Part shown: piece after piece, positions 24,445 through 32,582 of the stretch | Layout of the letters: every line of letters begins with the position of its first letter | Position numbering within the stretch: position 1 is the stretch's first letter | The notes under the pieces: model-generated | Seen by the model: only the letters and a program-made list of their open reading frames with translations | What the model was told of the DNA's origin: nothing | Database searches by the model: none | Origin: Patiriisocius sp047730165 | GTDB lineage: Bacteria > Bacteroidota > Bacteroidia > Flavobacteriales > Flavobacteriaceae | DNA: 64,000 bases | Direction: 5' to 3' | NCBI RefSeq assembly: GCF_047730165.1 | Contig: NZ_CP159834.1 | Location: 1,116,001-1,180,000, forward strand | Position numbers and translations under genes: made by a program

Positions 24445-25950
24445 ATGTCACAAGTTACAGGAAAAGTTGCACAGATTATTGGGCCAGTAGTAGATGTTGA
24501 GTTTGCTAGTGGAGCAGTGCTTCCACAGATTTACGATAGTCTTGAAGTAAATAATAACGGAAACAAGTTAATTCTTGAAGTACAATCTCACATGGGTGAA
24601 AACACCGTAAGAACCATCTCTATGGATTCTACAGATGGTTTGAGCCGTGGCGTGGATGCTATTTCTACAGGTGCAGCGATACAAATGCCTATTGGACCAG
24701 ATATTTATGGTCGTCTTTTTAACGTGATTGGTGATCCTATCGATGGTATGGCCGCGCTTCCTAAAGAAGGAGCAGACGGTTTACCGATACACAGGGATGC
24801 ACCTTTATTTGAAGAACTTTCAACTTCTTCTGAGGTACTTTTTACTGGTATTAAAGTAATTGACCTTATTGAGCCTTATGCAAAAGGTGGAAAAATTGGT
24901 CTTTTTGGTGGTGCCGGAGTAGGTAAAACAGTATTGATCCAAGAATTGATTAATAATATAGCAAAGGGTCACGGTGGTCTTTCAGTATTCGCAGGAGTAG
25001 GGGAAAGAACACGTGAAGGAAATGACCTTTTAAGAGAGATGCTTGAGTCTGGTATTATCAAATACGGTGATGACTTTATGCACTCTATGGAAGAAGGCGG
25101 ATGGGATTTGTCCAAAGTAGACAAGATGGAGATGAGAAAATCTAAAGCAACATTTGTTTTTGGACAAATGAATGAGCCACCAGGAGCACGTGCACGTGTT
25201 GCATTATCAGGTCTTACAATTGCTGAGTATTTTAGAGATGGAGCAGGTGACGGACAAGGGAAAGATGTACTTTTCTTCGTTGATAATATTTTCCGTTTTA
25301 CACAAGCAGGATCTGAAGTATCTGCACTTCTTGGACGTATGCCATCTGCAGTAGGATACCAACCTACACTTGCAACAGAGATGGGTGCGATGCAAGAGCG
25401 TATTACTTCTACTAAAAAGGGTTCTATTACATCTGTACAGGCAGTATATGTACCTGCAGATGATTTAACAGATCCAGCACCAGCAACAACGTTTGCTCAC
25501 CTTGATGCAACTACAGTATTATCTAGAAAGATTGCAGAACTAGGTATTTACCCAGCGGTAGATCCTTTAGATTCTACATCTAGAATCTTAACAGCTGCTA
25601 TCTTAGGCGATGAGCATTATGACTGTGCGCAACGTGTAAAGATGTTGTTACAACGTTATAAAGAATTACAAGATATTATTGCCATCCTTGGTATGGAAGA
25701 ATTATCTGAAGAAGATAAACTTGCAGTAAACCGTGCACGTCGTGTACAACGTTTCTTATCACAACCTTTCCACGTGGCAGAGCAGTTTACTGGGATCCCA
25801 GGAGTATTGGTTGATATTAAAGAAACAATCAAAGGATTTACAATGATTATGGACGGTGAGTTAGATCATCTTCCAGAAGCAGCATTTAACTTGAAAGGTT
25901 CTATCGAAGAAGCGATTGAAGCCGGAGAGAAAATGAACGCGGAAGCTTAA
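24445..25950 (+). CDS. atpD: F1Fo ATP synthase subunit beta
   Basis: A 501-residue catalytic subunit of the F1 sector, on the cytoplasmic face of the inner membrane. The P-loop GGAGVGKTVLIQ (about residues 153-164), GERTREGNDL, FVFGQMNEPPGARARVALSGLT and the signature PAVDPLDSTSR (near 370) are all present. Only atpC accompanies it; the remaining ATP synthase genes are not in the window, and a separate beta-epsilon unit is common in Bacteroidota. A large hairpin separates it from atpC. Confidence 0.98.
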   Translation: MSQVTGKVAQIIGPVVDVEFASGAVLPQIYDSLEVNNNGNKLILEVQSHMGENTVRTISMDSTDGLSRGVDAISTGAAIQMPIGPDIYGRLFNVIGDPIDGMAALPKEGADGLPIHRDAPLFEELSTSSEVLFTGIKVIDLIEPYAKGGKIGLFGGAGVGKTVLIQELINNIAKGHGGLSVFAGVGERTREGNDLLREMLESGIIKYGDDFMHSMEEGGWDLSKVDKMEMRKSKATFVFGQMNEPPGARARVALSGLTIAEYFRDGAGDGQGKDVLFFVDNIFRFTQAGSEVSALLGRMPSAVGYQPTLATEMGAMQERITSTKKGSITSVQAVYVPADDLTDPAPATTFAHLDATTVLSRKIAELGIYPAVDPLDSTSRILTAAILGDEHYDCAQRVKMLLQRYKELQDIIAILGMEELSEEDKLAVNRARRVQRFLSQPFHVAEQFTGIPGVLVDIKETIKGFTMIMDGELDHLPEAAFNLKGSIEEAIEAGEKMNAEA

Positions 25951-25955
25951 AAAAT

Positions 25956-26022
25956 AGTAGTGAGTACTTAGTATTGATTTGTTAGTGGTTTATGCTAAAC
26001 ACAATACTAAGTACTAACTACT
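25956..26022. repeat. Large inverted repeat between atpD and atpC
   Basis: A 21-base arm (AGTAGTGAGTACTTAGTATTG, 25956-25976) pairs with 26002-26022 with one mismatch around a 25-base loop. It begins 5 bases after the atpD stop and ends 13 bases before atpC. There is no T tail, so it looks more like an mRNA processing or stabilising hairpin or an intergenic palindromic repeat than a terminator. Confidence 0.8.
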
Positions 26023-26035
26023 CAATACTAAAAAT

Positions 26036-26311
26036 ATGTATTTAGAAATAGTAACTCCAGAAGCATCCTTAGTAAGTGGTGAAGTAGAAAGTGTAACGGT
26101 TCCAGGAATGGACGGTGAGTTTCAGATGTTGAACAACCACGCGGCTATTGTAGCATTACTAATGGAAGGAACGGTAAAGTTTAAAGGAAATCCAACCATT
26201 GCTGAAGGATATCAAGAAAAATTTACTCAGAATGATGGACAATGGTCGATGGCAATCAGCGGCGGTACTATCGAGATGAATAACAATAAAGTGATGGTGC
26301 TGGCAGACTAA
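26036..26311 (+). CDS. atpC: F1Fo ATP synthase subunit epsilon (short form)
   Basis: A 91-residue protein that holds only the N-terminal beta-sandwich of epsilon: MYLEIVTPEASLVSGEVESVTVPGMDGEFQ and NHAAIVALL match the family. Typical epsilon subunits have 130-140 residues with a C-terminal helical hairpin that can block rotation; that part is absent here, as in other Bacteroidota. It follows atpD after the hairpin and ends before a perfect terminator. Confidence 0.93.
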   Translation: MYLEIVTPEASLVSGEVESVTVPGMDGEFQMLNNHAAIVALLMEGTVKFKGNPTIAEGYQEKFTQNDGQWSMAISGGTIEMNNNKVMVLAD

Positions 26312-26331
26312 GGCTTATAAATCACAAAACA

Positions 26332-26368
26332 AAAATCCCAAATTCCAATTTATGGAATTTGGGATTTT
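26332..26368 (+). terminator. Terminator after atpC
   Basis: A perfect 16-base inverted repeat, AAAATCCCAAATTCCA with TGGAATTTGGGATTTT, five-base loop, ending in a T run, 20 bases after the atpC stop. Confidence 0.88.
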
Positions 26369-26403
26369 CTATAACATCCTTTTTAGGCTAACCAACTTCA
26401 GAC

Positions 26404-26411
26404 TATCTTTG
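26404..26411 (+). promoter_or_regulatory. -7 promoter element four bases before bioF
   Basis: TATCTTTG followed by four bases and the GTG start at 26416. The position supports the GTG start and implies an mRNA that begins at the start codon. Confidence 0.65.
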
Positions 26412-26415
26412 AGGA

Positions 26416-27612
26416 GTGTTACCAGATAAATTAAACCATAAATTAAAAAACCGTGAGCGTGAAAACTCCTTGCGCAAACTAGGCACGCCCAATACCCTTA
26501 TAGATTTTGCGAGCAACGATTATCTAGGCTTTAGTAAGAACAATATTATCTTTTCATATGCTACGGAAATTTTAAAGCGGGACAACCTCGAAGCAAATGG
26601 AGCAACAGGCTCTCGACTCCTGTCAGGAAATCACAAGATCTACACAGAGACAGAAAAAATAATTGCATCCTTTCACAATAGCGAAGATGCCTTAGTGTTC
26701 AATAGCGGCTACGATGCAAATATTGGCTTCTTTAGTAGTGTTCCACAGCGTGGAGATATTATTATTTTTGATGAACTCTGCCACGCTTCTATAAGGGACG
26801 GCATTAGAATGAGTAATGCTAAAGCCTTTAAGTTTAAGCACAATGATTTAAAAGATTTATCAAAATTACTAAACAAAAAGATCAATAATTCTCTCCTTCC
26901 GGGAGAGACGTCCTTCGGACAGAGAGAGTTAGTCACCCCAGACCAAATTTACATCATCACAGAATCCATTTTCTCTATGGATGGAGATCAACCAGATCTT
27001 AAAGCAATAGCGAGTATCTCTCAAGAGTACAAGTGCAGCTTAGTAGTAGATGAAGCACATGCGGTCGGTGTTTTTGGAAAAAAAGGAGAAGGCCTGGTTC
27101 AAGAACTAGGACTAGAGGACGCGGTGTTTGCAAGAATTATAACATTTGGCAAAGCCTTGGGTTGTCACGGCGCAGCTATCTTAGGGAGCAGTGAATTAAA
27201 GGAGTATTTAATAAACTTCGCGCGAAGCTTTATCTATACAACGGGATTACCACCTAACGCAGTTGCGACTATTCAAGCAGCTTATCATGAATTAGAAAAT
27301 GGAACAACAGCACGTGAACTCTTAAAAAGTAATATTGCAATATTACAAAATGAAGTAAATAAGAATCATTTAGAAATTGATTTTATTTCTAGTAATTCTG
27401 CCATTCACAGTATTGTGATTCCTGGAAATGCTCAAGTCAAGAAAGTTTCCGAAGAAATAAAAACACTTGGATTTGATGTAAAACCTATTCTATCACCCAC
27501 CGTAACCGAAGGACGAGAGAGACTCCGTATTTGCTTGCATAGTTATAATACGAAAGATCAAATTCAGCAGCTTGTAGTATCTTTAGGTAGCTATTTAAAG
27601 ATGAAAAAGTAA
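26416..27612 (+). CDS. bioF: 8-amino-7-oxononanoate synthase (pyridoxal-phosphate 2-amino-3-ketoester ligase family)
   Basis: A 398-residue enzyme that condenses pimeloyl-ACP (or -CoA) with alanine, the first ring-building step of biotin synthesis. FASNDYLGFSKN, GATGSRLLSGNHKIYTETE, VVDEAHAVGVFGKKGEGL and the PLP-lysine motif TFGKALGCHGAA are present. GTG at 26416 is the only good start. The stop overlaps the next ATG (TAATG), coupling bioF, the DUF2007 gene and bioD. A short insertion around residues 158-175 (NNSLLPGETSFGQRELV) is not usual for the family. Alpha-oxoamine synthases of other pathways are similar, but the bioD-bioA-bioB neighbours settle it. Confidence 0.95.
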   Translation: MLPDKLNHKLKNRERENSLRKLGTPNTLIDFASNDYLGFSKNNIIFSYATEILKRDNLEANGATGSRLLSGNHKIYTETEKIIASFHNSEDALVFNSGYDANIGFFSSVPQRGDIIIFDELCHASIRDGIRMSNAKAFKFKHNDLKDLSKLLNKKINNSLLPGETSFGQRELVTPDQIYIITESIFSMDGDQPDLKAIASISQEYKCSLVVDEAHAVGVFGKKGEGLVQELGLEDAVFARIITFGKALGCHGAAILGSSELKEYLINFARSFIYTTGLPPNAVATIQAAYHELENGTTARELLKSNIAILQNEVNKNHLEIDFISSNSAIHSIVIPGNAQVKKVSEEIKTLGFDVKPILSPTVTEGRERLRICLHSYNTKDQIQQLVVSLGSYLKMKK

Positions 27613-27989
27613 TGAATGACAATTATACCATACTTGACGTTTTTGAGTATTCTGCGGAGGCACAGATTTCAAAAATAAAACTAGAGGCAGAAGGCTTACA
27701 AACGTTGCTTATGGATGAGAAAACAATAGATTCAGATCCTCTTATTAGTGGTGCGATAGGGGGTGTCAAGTTGCTCGTGCATAATGATGATTTAGCAAAA
27801 GCAAAACGAATATATAGTGAAATCAGAGTCTACGCAAAAGATGCGAACGACCAGTTGTTCACGTGTCCTAATTGTTCATCTCACAAAGTCTTAATTGCAC
27901 CCCTAGAACGTAAAAATATATTCTTTATGCTTTTCCCTTTTTTTGAAAAGACAAAGCGGAAGTGCACTATTTGTCAAACAATATTTTAA
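27612..27989 (+). CDS. DUF2007 protein with C-terminal zinc ribbon
   Basis: A 125-residue cytosolic protein. Residues 1 to about 75 fit the DUF2007 fold (ILDVFEYSAEAQISKIKLEAEG, GGVKLLVHNDDLAKAKRIY), a small ferredoxin-like domain thought to bind signal molecules. The end carries CPNC near 85 and CTIC near 120, a probable zinc ribbon. Both ends overlap neighbours as TAATG, so it is locked between bioF and bioD and made in step with them. No biotin function is known for this family; the location is the only clue. Confidence 0.8.
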   Translation: MNDNYTILDVFEYSAEAQISKIKLEAEGLQTLLMDEKTIDSDPLISGAIGGVKLLVHNDDLAKAKRIYSEIRVYAKDANDQLFTCPNCSSHKVLIAPLERKNIFFMLFPFFEKTKRKCTICQTIF

Positions 27990-28603
27990 TGAAAGACACT
28001 TATTTTATTACCGGGATTTCAACAGAGGTAGGCAAAACCATTGCATCTGCCATCATCACAGAAGCGCTAGAAGCAGATTATTGGAAACCTATTCAAGCTG
28101 GCGAACTCGACAACAGCGACACGCATAAAGTAACAGGATTAACTTCTAACCAGAAAACAGTTTTTCACCCTTCTGCCTATAATTTAAAGACTCCCATGAG
28201 TCCGCACGCCGCGGCTAATATTGACGGAGTTACTATTTCTGTAAAAAAAATGAAGGTGCCCACCACTAAAAACAACTTGGTTATTGAAGGGGCAGGAGGA
28301 TTATTAGTGCCGCTTAATGAAAATGAAACGATCGCAGACCTCATACAACCCACAGATAAAGTAATCATTGTTTCCCGTCATTATTTGGGAAGCATCAACC
28401 ATACATTATTGACCGTTGAAGCATTAAAATCAAGAAATCTAAACATACACGGAATACTATTTAGCGGCGCAGAACATCCTACTACAGAAAAGATTATTGC
28501 AACGATGAGCGGAGTAACGATATTAGGACGTATCGAAGAAGAGCCTTACTTTGATCAAAATGTGGTGAAAGAATATGCTGCGATACTAAAGTCAAAACTT
28601 TAG
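27989..28603 (+). CDS. bioD: Dethiobiotin synthetase
   Basis: A 204-residue enzyme that closes the ureido ring of dethiobiotin from diaminopelargonate, CO2 and ATP. The P-loop GISTEVGKTIAS (about residues 8-19), YWKPIQAG, VIEGAGGLLVPL and SRHYLGSINHTLLT are all family motifs. ATG at 27989 overlaps the stop of the DUF2007 gene; an in-frame TTG upstream at 27962 is not needed. bioA follows after a 164-base gap with its own promoter element. Confidence 0.95.
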   Translation: MKDTYFITGISTEVGKTIASAIITEALEADYWKPIQAGELDNSDTHKVTGLTSNQKTVFHPSAYNLKTPMSPHAAANIDGVTISVKKMKVPTTKNNLVIEGAGGLLVPLNENETIADLIQPTDKVIIVSRHYLGSINHTLLTVEALKSRNLNIHGILFSGAEHPTTEKIIATMSGVTILGRIEEEPYFDQNVVKEYAAILKSKL

Positions 28604-28755
28604 AAACAAGACTTCGGATTCACGACCTCAGAATCTAGAGCCAAGATTTAGGATGGTTTGACTCAAGATCATAATAGAGAAATACACGCGATATTTTTAG
28701 TCATCTGTCACGCAGAGCGCGCAGCAAACGATCGTAGTTCCTAGTTCAATTCCAT

Positions 28756-28763
28756 TAACTTTG
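28756..28763 (+). promoter_or_regulatory. -7 promoter element four bases before bioA
   Basis: TAACTTTG, then four bases, then the bioA ATG at 28768. Same spacing as panD, bioF and bioB. I see no clear -33 element or BirA-type operator. Confidence 0.6.
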
Positions 28764-28767
28764 TAAA

Positions 28768-30048
28768 ATGAAATTAACCCAAAGAGACAAAGCCCACCTC
28801 TGGCATCCACTTACCCAACACAAAACGGCATCTGCGCCTCTAGCTATTGTAAAATCAAAAGGAGCCTTGCTTTGGGATGAAGATGGCAAAGAATATATAG
28901 ACGGTATTGCATCTTGGTATACAAGTATGTATGGGCATTGTAATGAATATATTACAGCTGCAATTACAAAGCAAATGCAGGAACTAGATTTTGTAATGTT
29001 TAGTGGACTTACACATAAACCGGCGATAGAATTATCTGAAAAGTTGATGGAGATTTTACCCTCCAATCAAGCAAAAATATTTTTTAACGACAATGGTTCT
29101 ACAGCGGTCGAAGCAGCCATAAAAATGGCGTTGCAGTTTCACCATAATGGCGGTGAAAAACGGGATACCCTTATTGCTTTTGAAAACGGATTTCACGGCG
29201 ATACTTTTGGAGCGATGAGCGCTTCTGGCATTGCGAGTTATAATGCTCCTTTTGAAGATTTTTTGTTAAAAGTGGAGCGTATTCCGGTTCCCACAGATGA
29301 TACTTTAGCCGAAACCTTAAACACCCTAGACCAGATTTTACAAAACAATAAGTGTGCGGCTTTCTTATTTGAACCCCTCGCACAAGGAGCAGCAGGAATG
29401 AAATTTCACACTGCTGCAGGTCTGGATGCACTGATCAAAAAATGTCAAGAACATCAAGTGCTGTGTGTCGCTGATGAAATTATGACAGGCTTCGGGAAAA
29501 CAGGAACTAATTTTGCCTGCGATCAATTGACGCAACAGCCAGATATAATGTGCTTAAGTAAAGCACTTACGGCTGGGCTGTTTCCGTTGAGTATAACAAG
29601 TTGTTCAAAAGAAATATATGATGCTTTTTTAAGTGATGATGTTCATAAGGCCTTTTTTCACGCGCACACTTTTAGTGCGCATCCTTTGGGATGTGCTGCA
29701 GCCATCGCTGGATTAGACTTGTTAAATTCGCCAGAAATAATATATAAAAGAAATTGGATTGAGGAATGTCATCAGGCATTTGTAGCGAAAATAAAGAAAC
29801 ACCCAAAAGTAAAAAACGCAAGGAGTAAAGGGGTGATTTTGGCAATAGATTTAGCAATTGATATGGATCGATACGGAAGTGTACGAGACGAGCTATATCA
29901 ATTCTTCTTAGAGAGAGGCTTGTTAATTAGACCACTAGGGAGCACTATATACTTGTTGCCACCTTATGTGATTACTGAGGAAGAATTGGAGAAGTGCTAT
30001 TCTATGTTTGAGGAGGTATTGAACAGTTTTAAACTTTTTAATAGATAA
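28768..30048 (+). CDS. bioA: Adenosylmethionine--8-amino-7-oxononanoate transaminase
   Basis: A 426-residue PLP enzyme converting 8-amino-7-oxononanoate to diaminopelargonate with SAM as amino donor. HLWHPLTQHKTASAPL at the N-terminus, GIASWYTSMYGHCN, FNDNGSTAVEAAIKMA, the FHGDTFGAMSASG loop and CLSKALTAG with the PLP lysine near 265 are all typical of BioA rather than of other class III aminotransferases. The ATG is four bases after a promoter element; a ketosynthase gene follows. Confidence 0.96.
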   Translation: MKLTQRDKAHLWHPLTQHKTASAPLAIVKSKGALLWDEDGKEYIDGIASWYTSMYGHCNEYITAAITKQMQELDFVMFSGLTHKPAIELSEKLMEILPSNQAKIFFNDNGSTAVEAAIKMALQFHHNGGEKRDTLIAFENGFHGDTFGAMSASGIASYNAPFEDFLLKVERIPVPTDDTLAETLNTLDQILQNNKCAAFLFEPLAQGAAGMKFHTAAGLDALIKKCQEHQVLCVADEIMTGFGKTGTNFACDQLTQQPDIMCLSKALTAGLFPLSITSCSKEIYDAFLSDDVHKAFFHAHTFSAHPLGCAAAIAGLDLLNSPEIIYKRNWIEECHQAFVAKIKKHPKVKNARSKGVILAIDLAIDMDRYGSVRDELYQFFLERGLLIRPLGSTIYLLPPYVITEEELEKCYSMFEEVLNSFKLFNR

Positions 30049-30098
30049 GAATTGCGATTCTTAGGAGCAATTTAATTTCTGAAACGTGATCGCTTGAT

Positions 30099-30106
30099 TA
30101 CCTTTG
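30099..30106 (+). promoter_or_regulatory. -7 promoter element before the ketosynthase gene
   Basis: TACCTTTG, an exact TAnnTTTG match, ends 15 bases before TTG 30122. It lies across the upstream TTG at 30104 that would otherwise be the longest start and so rules that start out. Confidence 0.6.
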
Positions 30107-30121
30107 CATAAATTATACAGA

Positions 30122-31270
30122 TTGAAACATCCCATTTCTATAACACATATTTCATCTATTTCTGCATTAGGCGTTGCGCCCGAAACTGTCTGGAAAAACT
30201 ACTGTGAAAAAGCGCGACTGTTTTCTAAAATGGATGGGGATTGGGTGTCTAAAATTTCAGCAGAAAATGAACTAGCTATTGCTCAACTCATACAAGAAAA
30301 GACAGCGTACAGAAACCTGGACCGGACGGTATTACTTGCGATATTAAATGCACGTGCATGTGTAACATCTTTAAAATTTCAGCAGAAAAGAATAGGAGTC
30401 AACGTTGGATCTTCTAGAGGTGCGACGGGACTATTTGAAGGGTATCATAAGCAGTTTTTGGAGCGCGAAAAAGTATCTCCGTTTGCATCACCCACCACCA
30501 CGATGGGAAATATTTCTTCTTGGGTCGCACAAGATGCAGGGCTGGATGGTGTCACCATAGATCATTCTGTCACCTGCTCAACAGCGATGCATTCATTGTT
30601 AAACGGGATCGCCTGGTTGCAAGCAGATATGGCAGATGCATTTTTAGTAGGAGGGAGCGAAGCAGCGTTAACACCTTTTACGATGGCGCAAATGAAGGCC
30701 TTGAAACTATACACAACATCAGATAATGTGCTGGCTTGTGAGTCCATGCGATTTGAAAAAACTAGAAATAGCATGGTCCTAGGCGAAGGTGCTGCCATGG
30801 CGCTTTTAGAGCGAGGGGTTTCAGAAAACTCACTGGCAGTTATCGCCGGTTACGGTTTTGCATCAGAACTATTAGAACATAACAGTTCAATTTCTGAACA
30901 TGCAGATTGCTTTCAAAAATCAATGAAGCGCGCACTTAGTGCGGCCGGCTTAGAAACGGTAGATGCTATTGTAATGCACGCGCCAGGAACAGTAAAAGGA
31001 GATATGGCGGAGAAAAATGCCATTGACATTATCTTTGGGAAACAGATACCTTTATTAACTTCAAATAAATGGATGCTAGGGCACACCTTTGGCGCAAGCG
31101 GAATGTTTAGTGTTGAGCTGGCGGTATTAATGTTGCAACAAAACACCTTTATCGAGAATCCATATTTCAGCAATGCAAGACGCCTTCCGGAAACGCTTAA
31201 AACAGTGCTGGTAAATGCTGTAGGGTTTGGGGGAAATGCTGTTAGTATAATTTTAGCTTCTCCTTCATAG
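30122..31270 (+). CDS. Beta-ketoacyl synthase (KAS I/II-like) in the biotin cluster
   Basis: A 382-residue thiolase-fold enzyme starting at TTG 30122. The active-site Cys is in VTCSTAMHSL near 155, the first His in VMHAPGTVKGD near 285 and the second in GHTFGASGMFSVE near 320, so the Cys-His-His triad is complete; the C-terminal NAVGFGGNAVSIIL matches FabF. It sits between bioA and bioB. No bioC, bioH, bioI or bioW is in the window, so this enzyme may elongate the acyl chain that becomes pimeloyl-ACP. That role is inferred from position; an ordinary fatty-acid role is possible. Confidence 0.88.
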   Translation: MKHPISITHISSISALGVAPETVWKNYCEKARLFSKMDGDWVSKISAENELAIAQLIQEKTAYRNLDRTVLLAILNARACVTSLKFQQKRIGVNVGSSRGATGLFEGYHKQFLEREKVSPFASPTTTMGNISSWVAQDAGLDGVTIDHSVTCSTAMHSLLNGIAWLQADMADAFLVGGSEAALTPFTMAQMKALKLYTTSDNVLACESMRFEKTRNSMVLGEGAAMALLERGVSENSLAVIAGYGFASELLEHNSSISEHADCFQKSMKRALSAAGLETVDAIVMHAPGTVKGDMAEKNAIDIIFGKQIPLLTSNKWMLGHTFGASGMFSVELAVLMLQQNTFIENPYFSNARRLPETLKTVLVNAVGFGGNAVSIILASPS

Positions 31271-31478
31271 AGGCGCGACGGCTAGCTTTCCTTACTGCCA
31301 GAACCAAGGTAATTCGCTGTTTATTTTTTCTAAATTTTGTATTGTAATGCTCCGAAGCTTGCTTCCTCTTTAATTGTTCATTTTGTCTTAATTCTTGTTT
31401 CCTTAAAGTCGGGTTTGAGTAATAGTAACTTTGTTAGTAATATTTAACAATAGGCCTACACGAAAACAGGAATTTATT

Positions 31479-31486
31479 TATTTTTG
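31479..31486 (+). promoter_or_regulatory. -7 promoter element four bases before bioB
   Basis: TATTTTTG, four bases, then ATG 31491. A second exact match, TAACTTTG at 31426-31433, lies 45 bases further upstream and could be an alternative promoter. Confidence 0.6.
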
Positions 31487-31490
31487 GGCT

Positions 31491-32579
31491 ATGACAGAAA
31501 CAAAACATAATTGGACTAAAGATGAGGTAATGGCAATCTACAATAAGCCATTAATGGAGTTGTTGTATGATGCAGCGACAATGCATAGAGAGAATCATAA
31601 TCCAAATCAAGTGCAGGTTTCTACCTTACTTTCAATTAAAACTGGCGGATGTCCAGAAGATTGTGGTTATTGTCCGCAAGCAGCGCGATATCACACTGAC
31701 ATTGAAGGAAATGATTTAATGAGTGTACAACAAGTAAAGGCCCAGGCACTAAGAGCAAAGTCAAGCGGAAGTTCGAGAGTATGTATGGGGGCAGCGTGGC
31801 GTAACGTAAAAGACGGTGCAGAATTTGACAATGTATTAGAAATGGTACGTACCATCAACAAGCTTGATATGGAAGTATGTTGTACCCTAGGTATGATTAC
31901 AGAAAACCAAGCGCAACGTCTTGCAGAGGCAGGTTTATATGCCTACAATCACAACCTTGACACCAGTGAAGATTATTATAAAGATGTCATTTCGACACGT
32001 GCTTTTCAAGACAGATTAGACACGATTGATAACGTGCGTAAAACAAATGTCACTGTTTGTAGTGGCGGAATCATTGGAATGGGAGAACAACTAGAAGACC
32101 GCGCGGGAATGCTCGTAGCATTAGCTAGTTTAAGTCCGCAGCCAGAGAGCACTCCTATTAACGCCTTAGTTCCCGTTGCAGGAACACCTATGGAGCAATT
32201 TGAAAAAGTCTCTATCTGGGAAATGGTACGTATGGTAGCAACTACAAGAATCATATTGCCAAACACACAAGTACGACTTTCTGCAGGAAGAACAGATATG
32301 TCTCGTGAAGGACAAGCCATGTGCTTCTTTGCTGGAGCCAATTCTATTTTTGCTGGAGATAAGCTTTTAACCACGCCAAATCCAGATGTAAATGAAGACA
32401 TGAAAATGTTTGACTTGCTTGGATTAGTGCCAATGAAACCTTTTGCAAAGAAAGACCAACCAGAATCTGTAGATGCACAATACTCTAAATACCAAGCGCA
32501 AGGTGAAAAGCCAAAATGGTCGAGACCTGGGCATGTTATTGAGCGTAATGTTGAAGCAAAGGCTAAATCAAAACTTTAG
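31491..32579 (+). CDS. bioB: Biotin synthase
   Basis: A 362-residue radical SAM enzyme that inserts sulfur into dethiobiotin. The 4Fe-4S site CPEDCGYC (C-x3-C-x2-C) lies near residues 53-60, followed by PQAARYHT, the GAAWRNVKDG motif, AYNHNLDTSEDYYKDV, and the 2Fe-2S ligands including the conserved Arg in VRLSAGRTDMS. ATG at 31491 is chosen because MTETKHNWTKDEV aligns with family starts and the frame's upstream extension contains two promoter elements. An FN3 lipoprotein gene follows after three bases. Confidence 0.97.
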   Translation: MTETKHNWTKDEVMAIYNKPLMELLYDAATMHRENHNPNQVQVSTLLSIKTGGCPEDCGYCPQAARYHTDIEGNDLMSVQQVKAQALRAKSSGSSRVCMGAAWRNVKDGAEFDNVLEMVRTINKLDMEVCCTLGMITENQAQRLAEAGLYAYNHNLDTSEDYYKDVISTRAFQDRLDTIDNVRKTNVTVCSGGIIGMGEQLEDRAGMLVALASLSPQPESTPINALVPVAGTPMEQFEKVSIWEMVRMVATTRIILPNTQVRLSAGRTDMSREGQAMCFFAGANSIFAGDKLLTTPNPDVNEDMKMFDLLGLVPMKPFAKKDQPESVDAQYSKYQAQGEKPKWSRPGHVIERNVEAKAKSKL

Positions 32580-32582
32580 ATT

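Noticed and set aside
28604..28755. BirA operator or biotin riboswitch before bioA
   Set aside because: No long inverted repeat of the BirA type was found in the 150 bases; the sequence looks like ordinary intergenic DNA.
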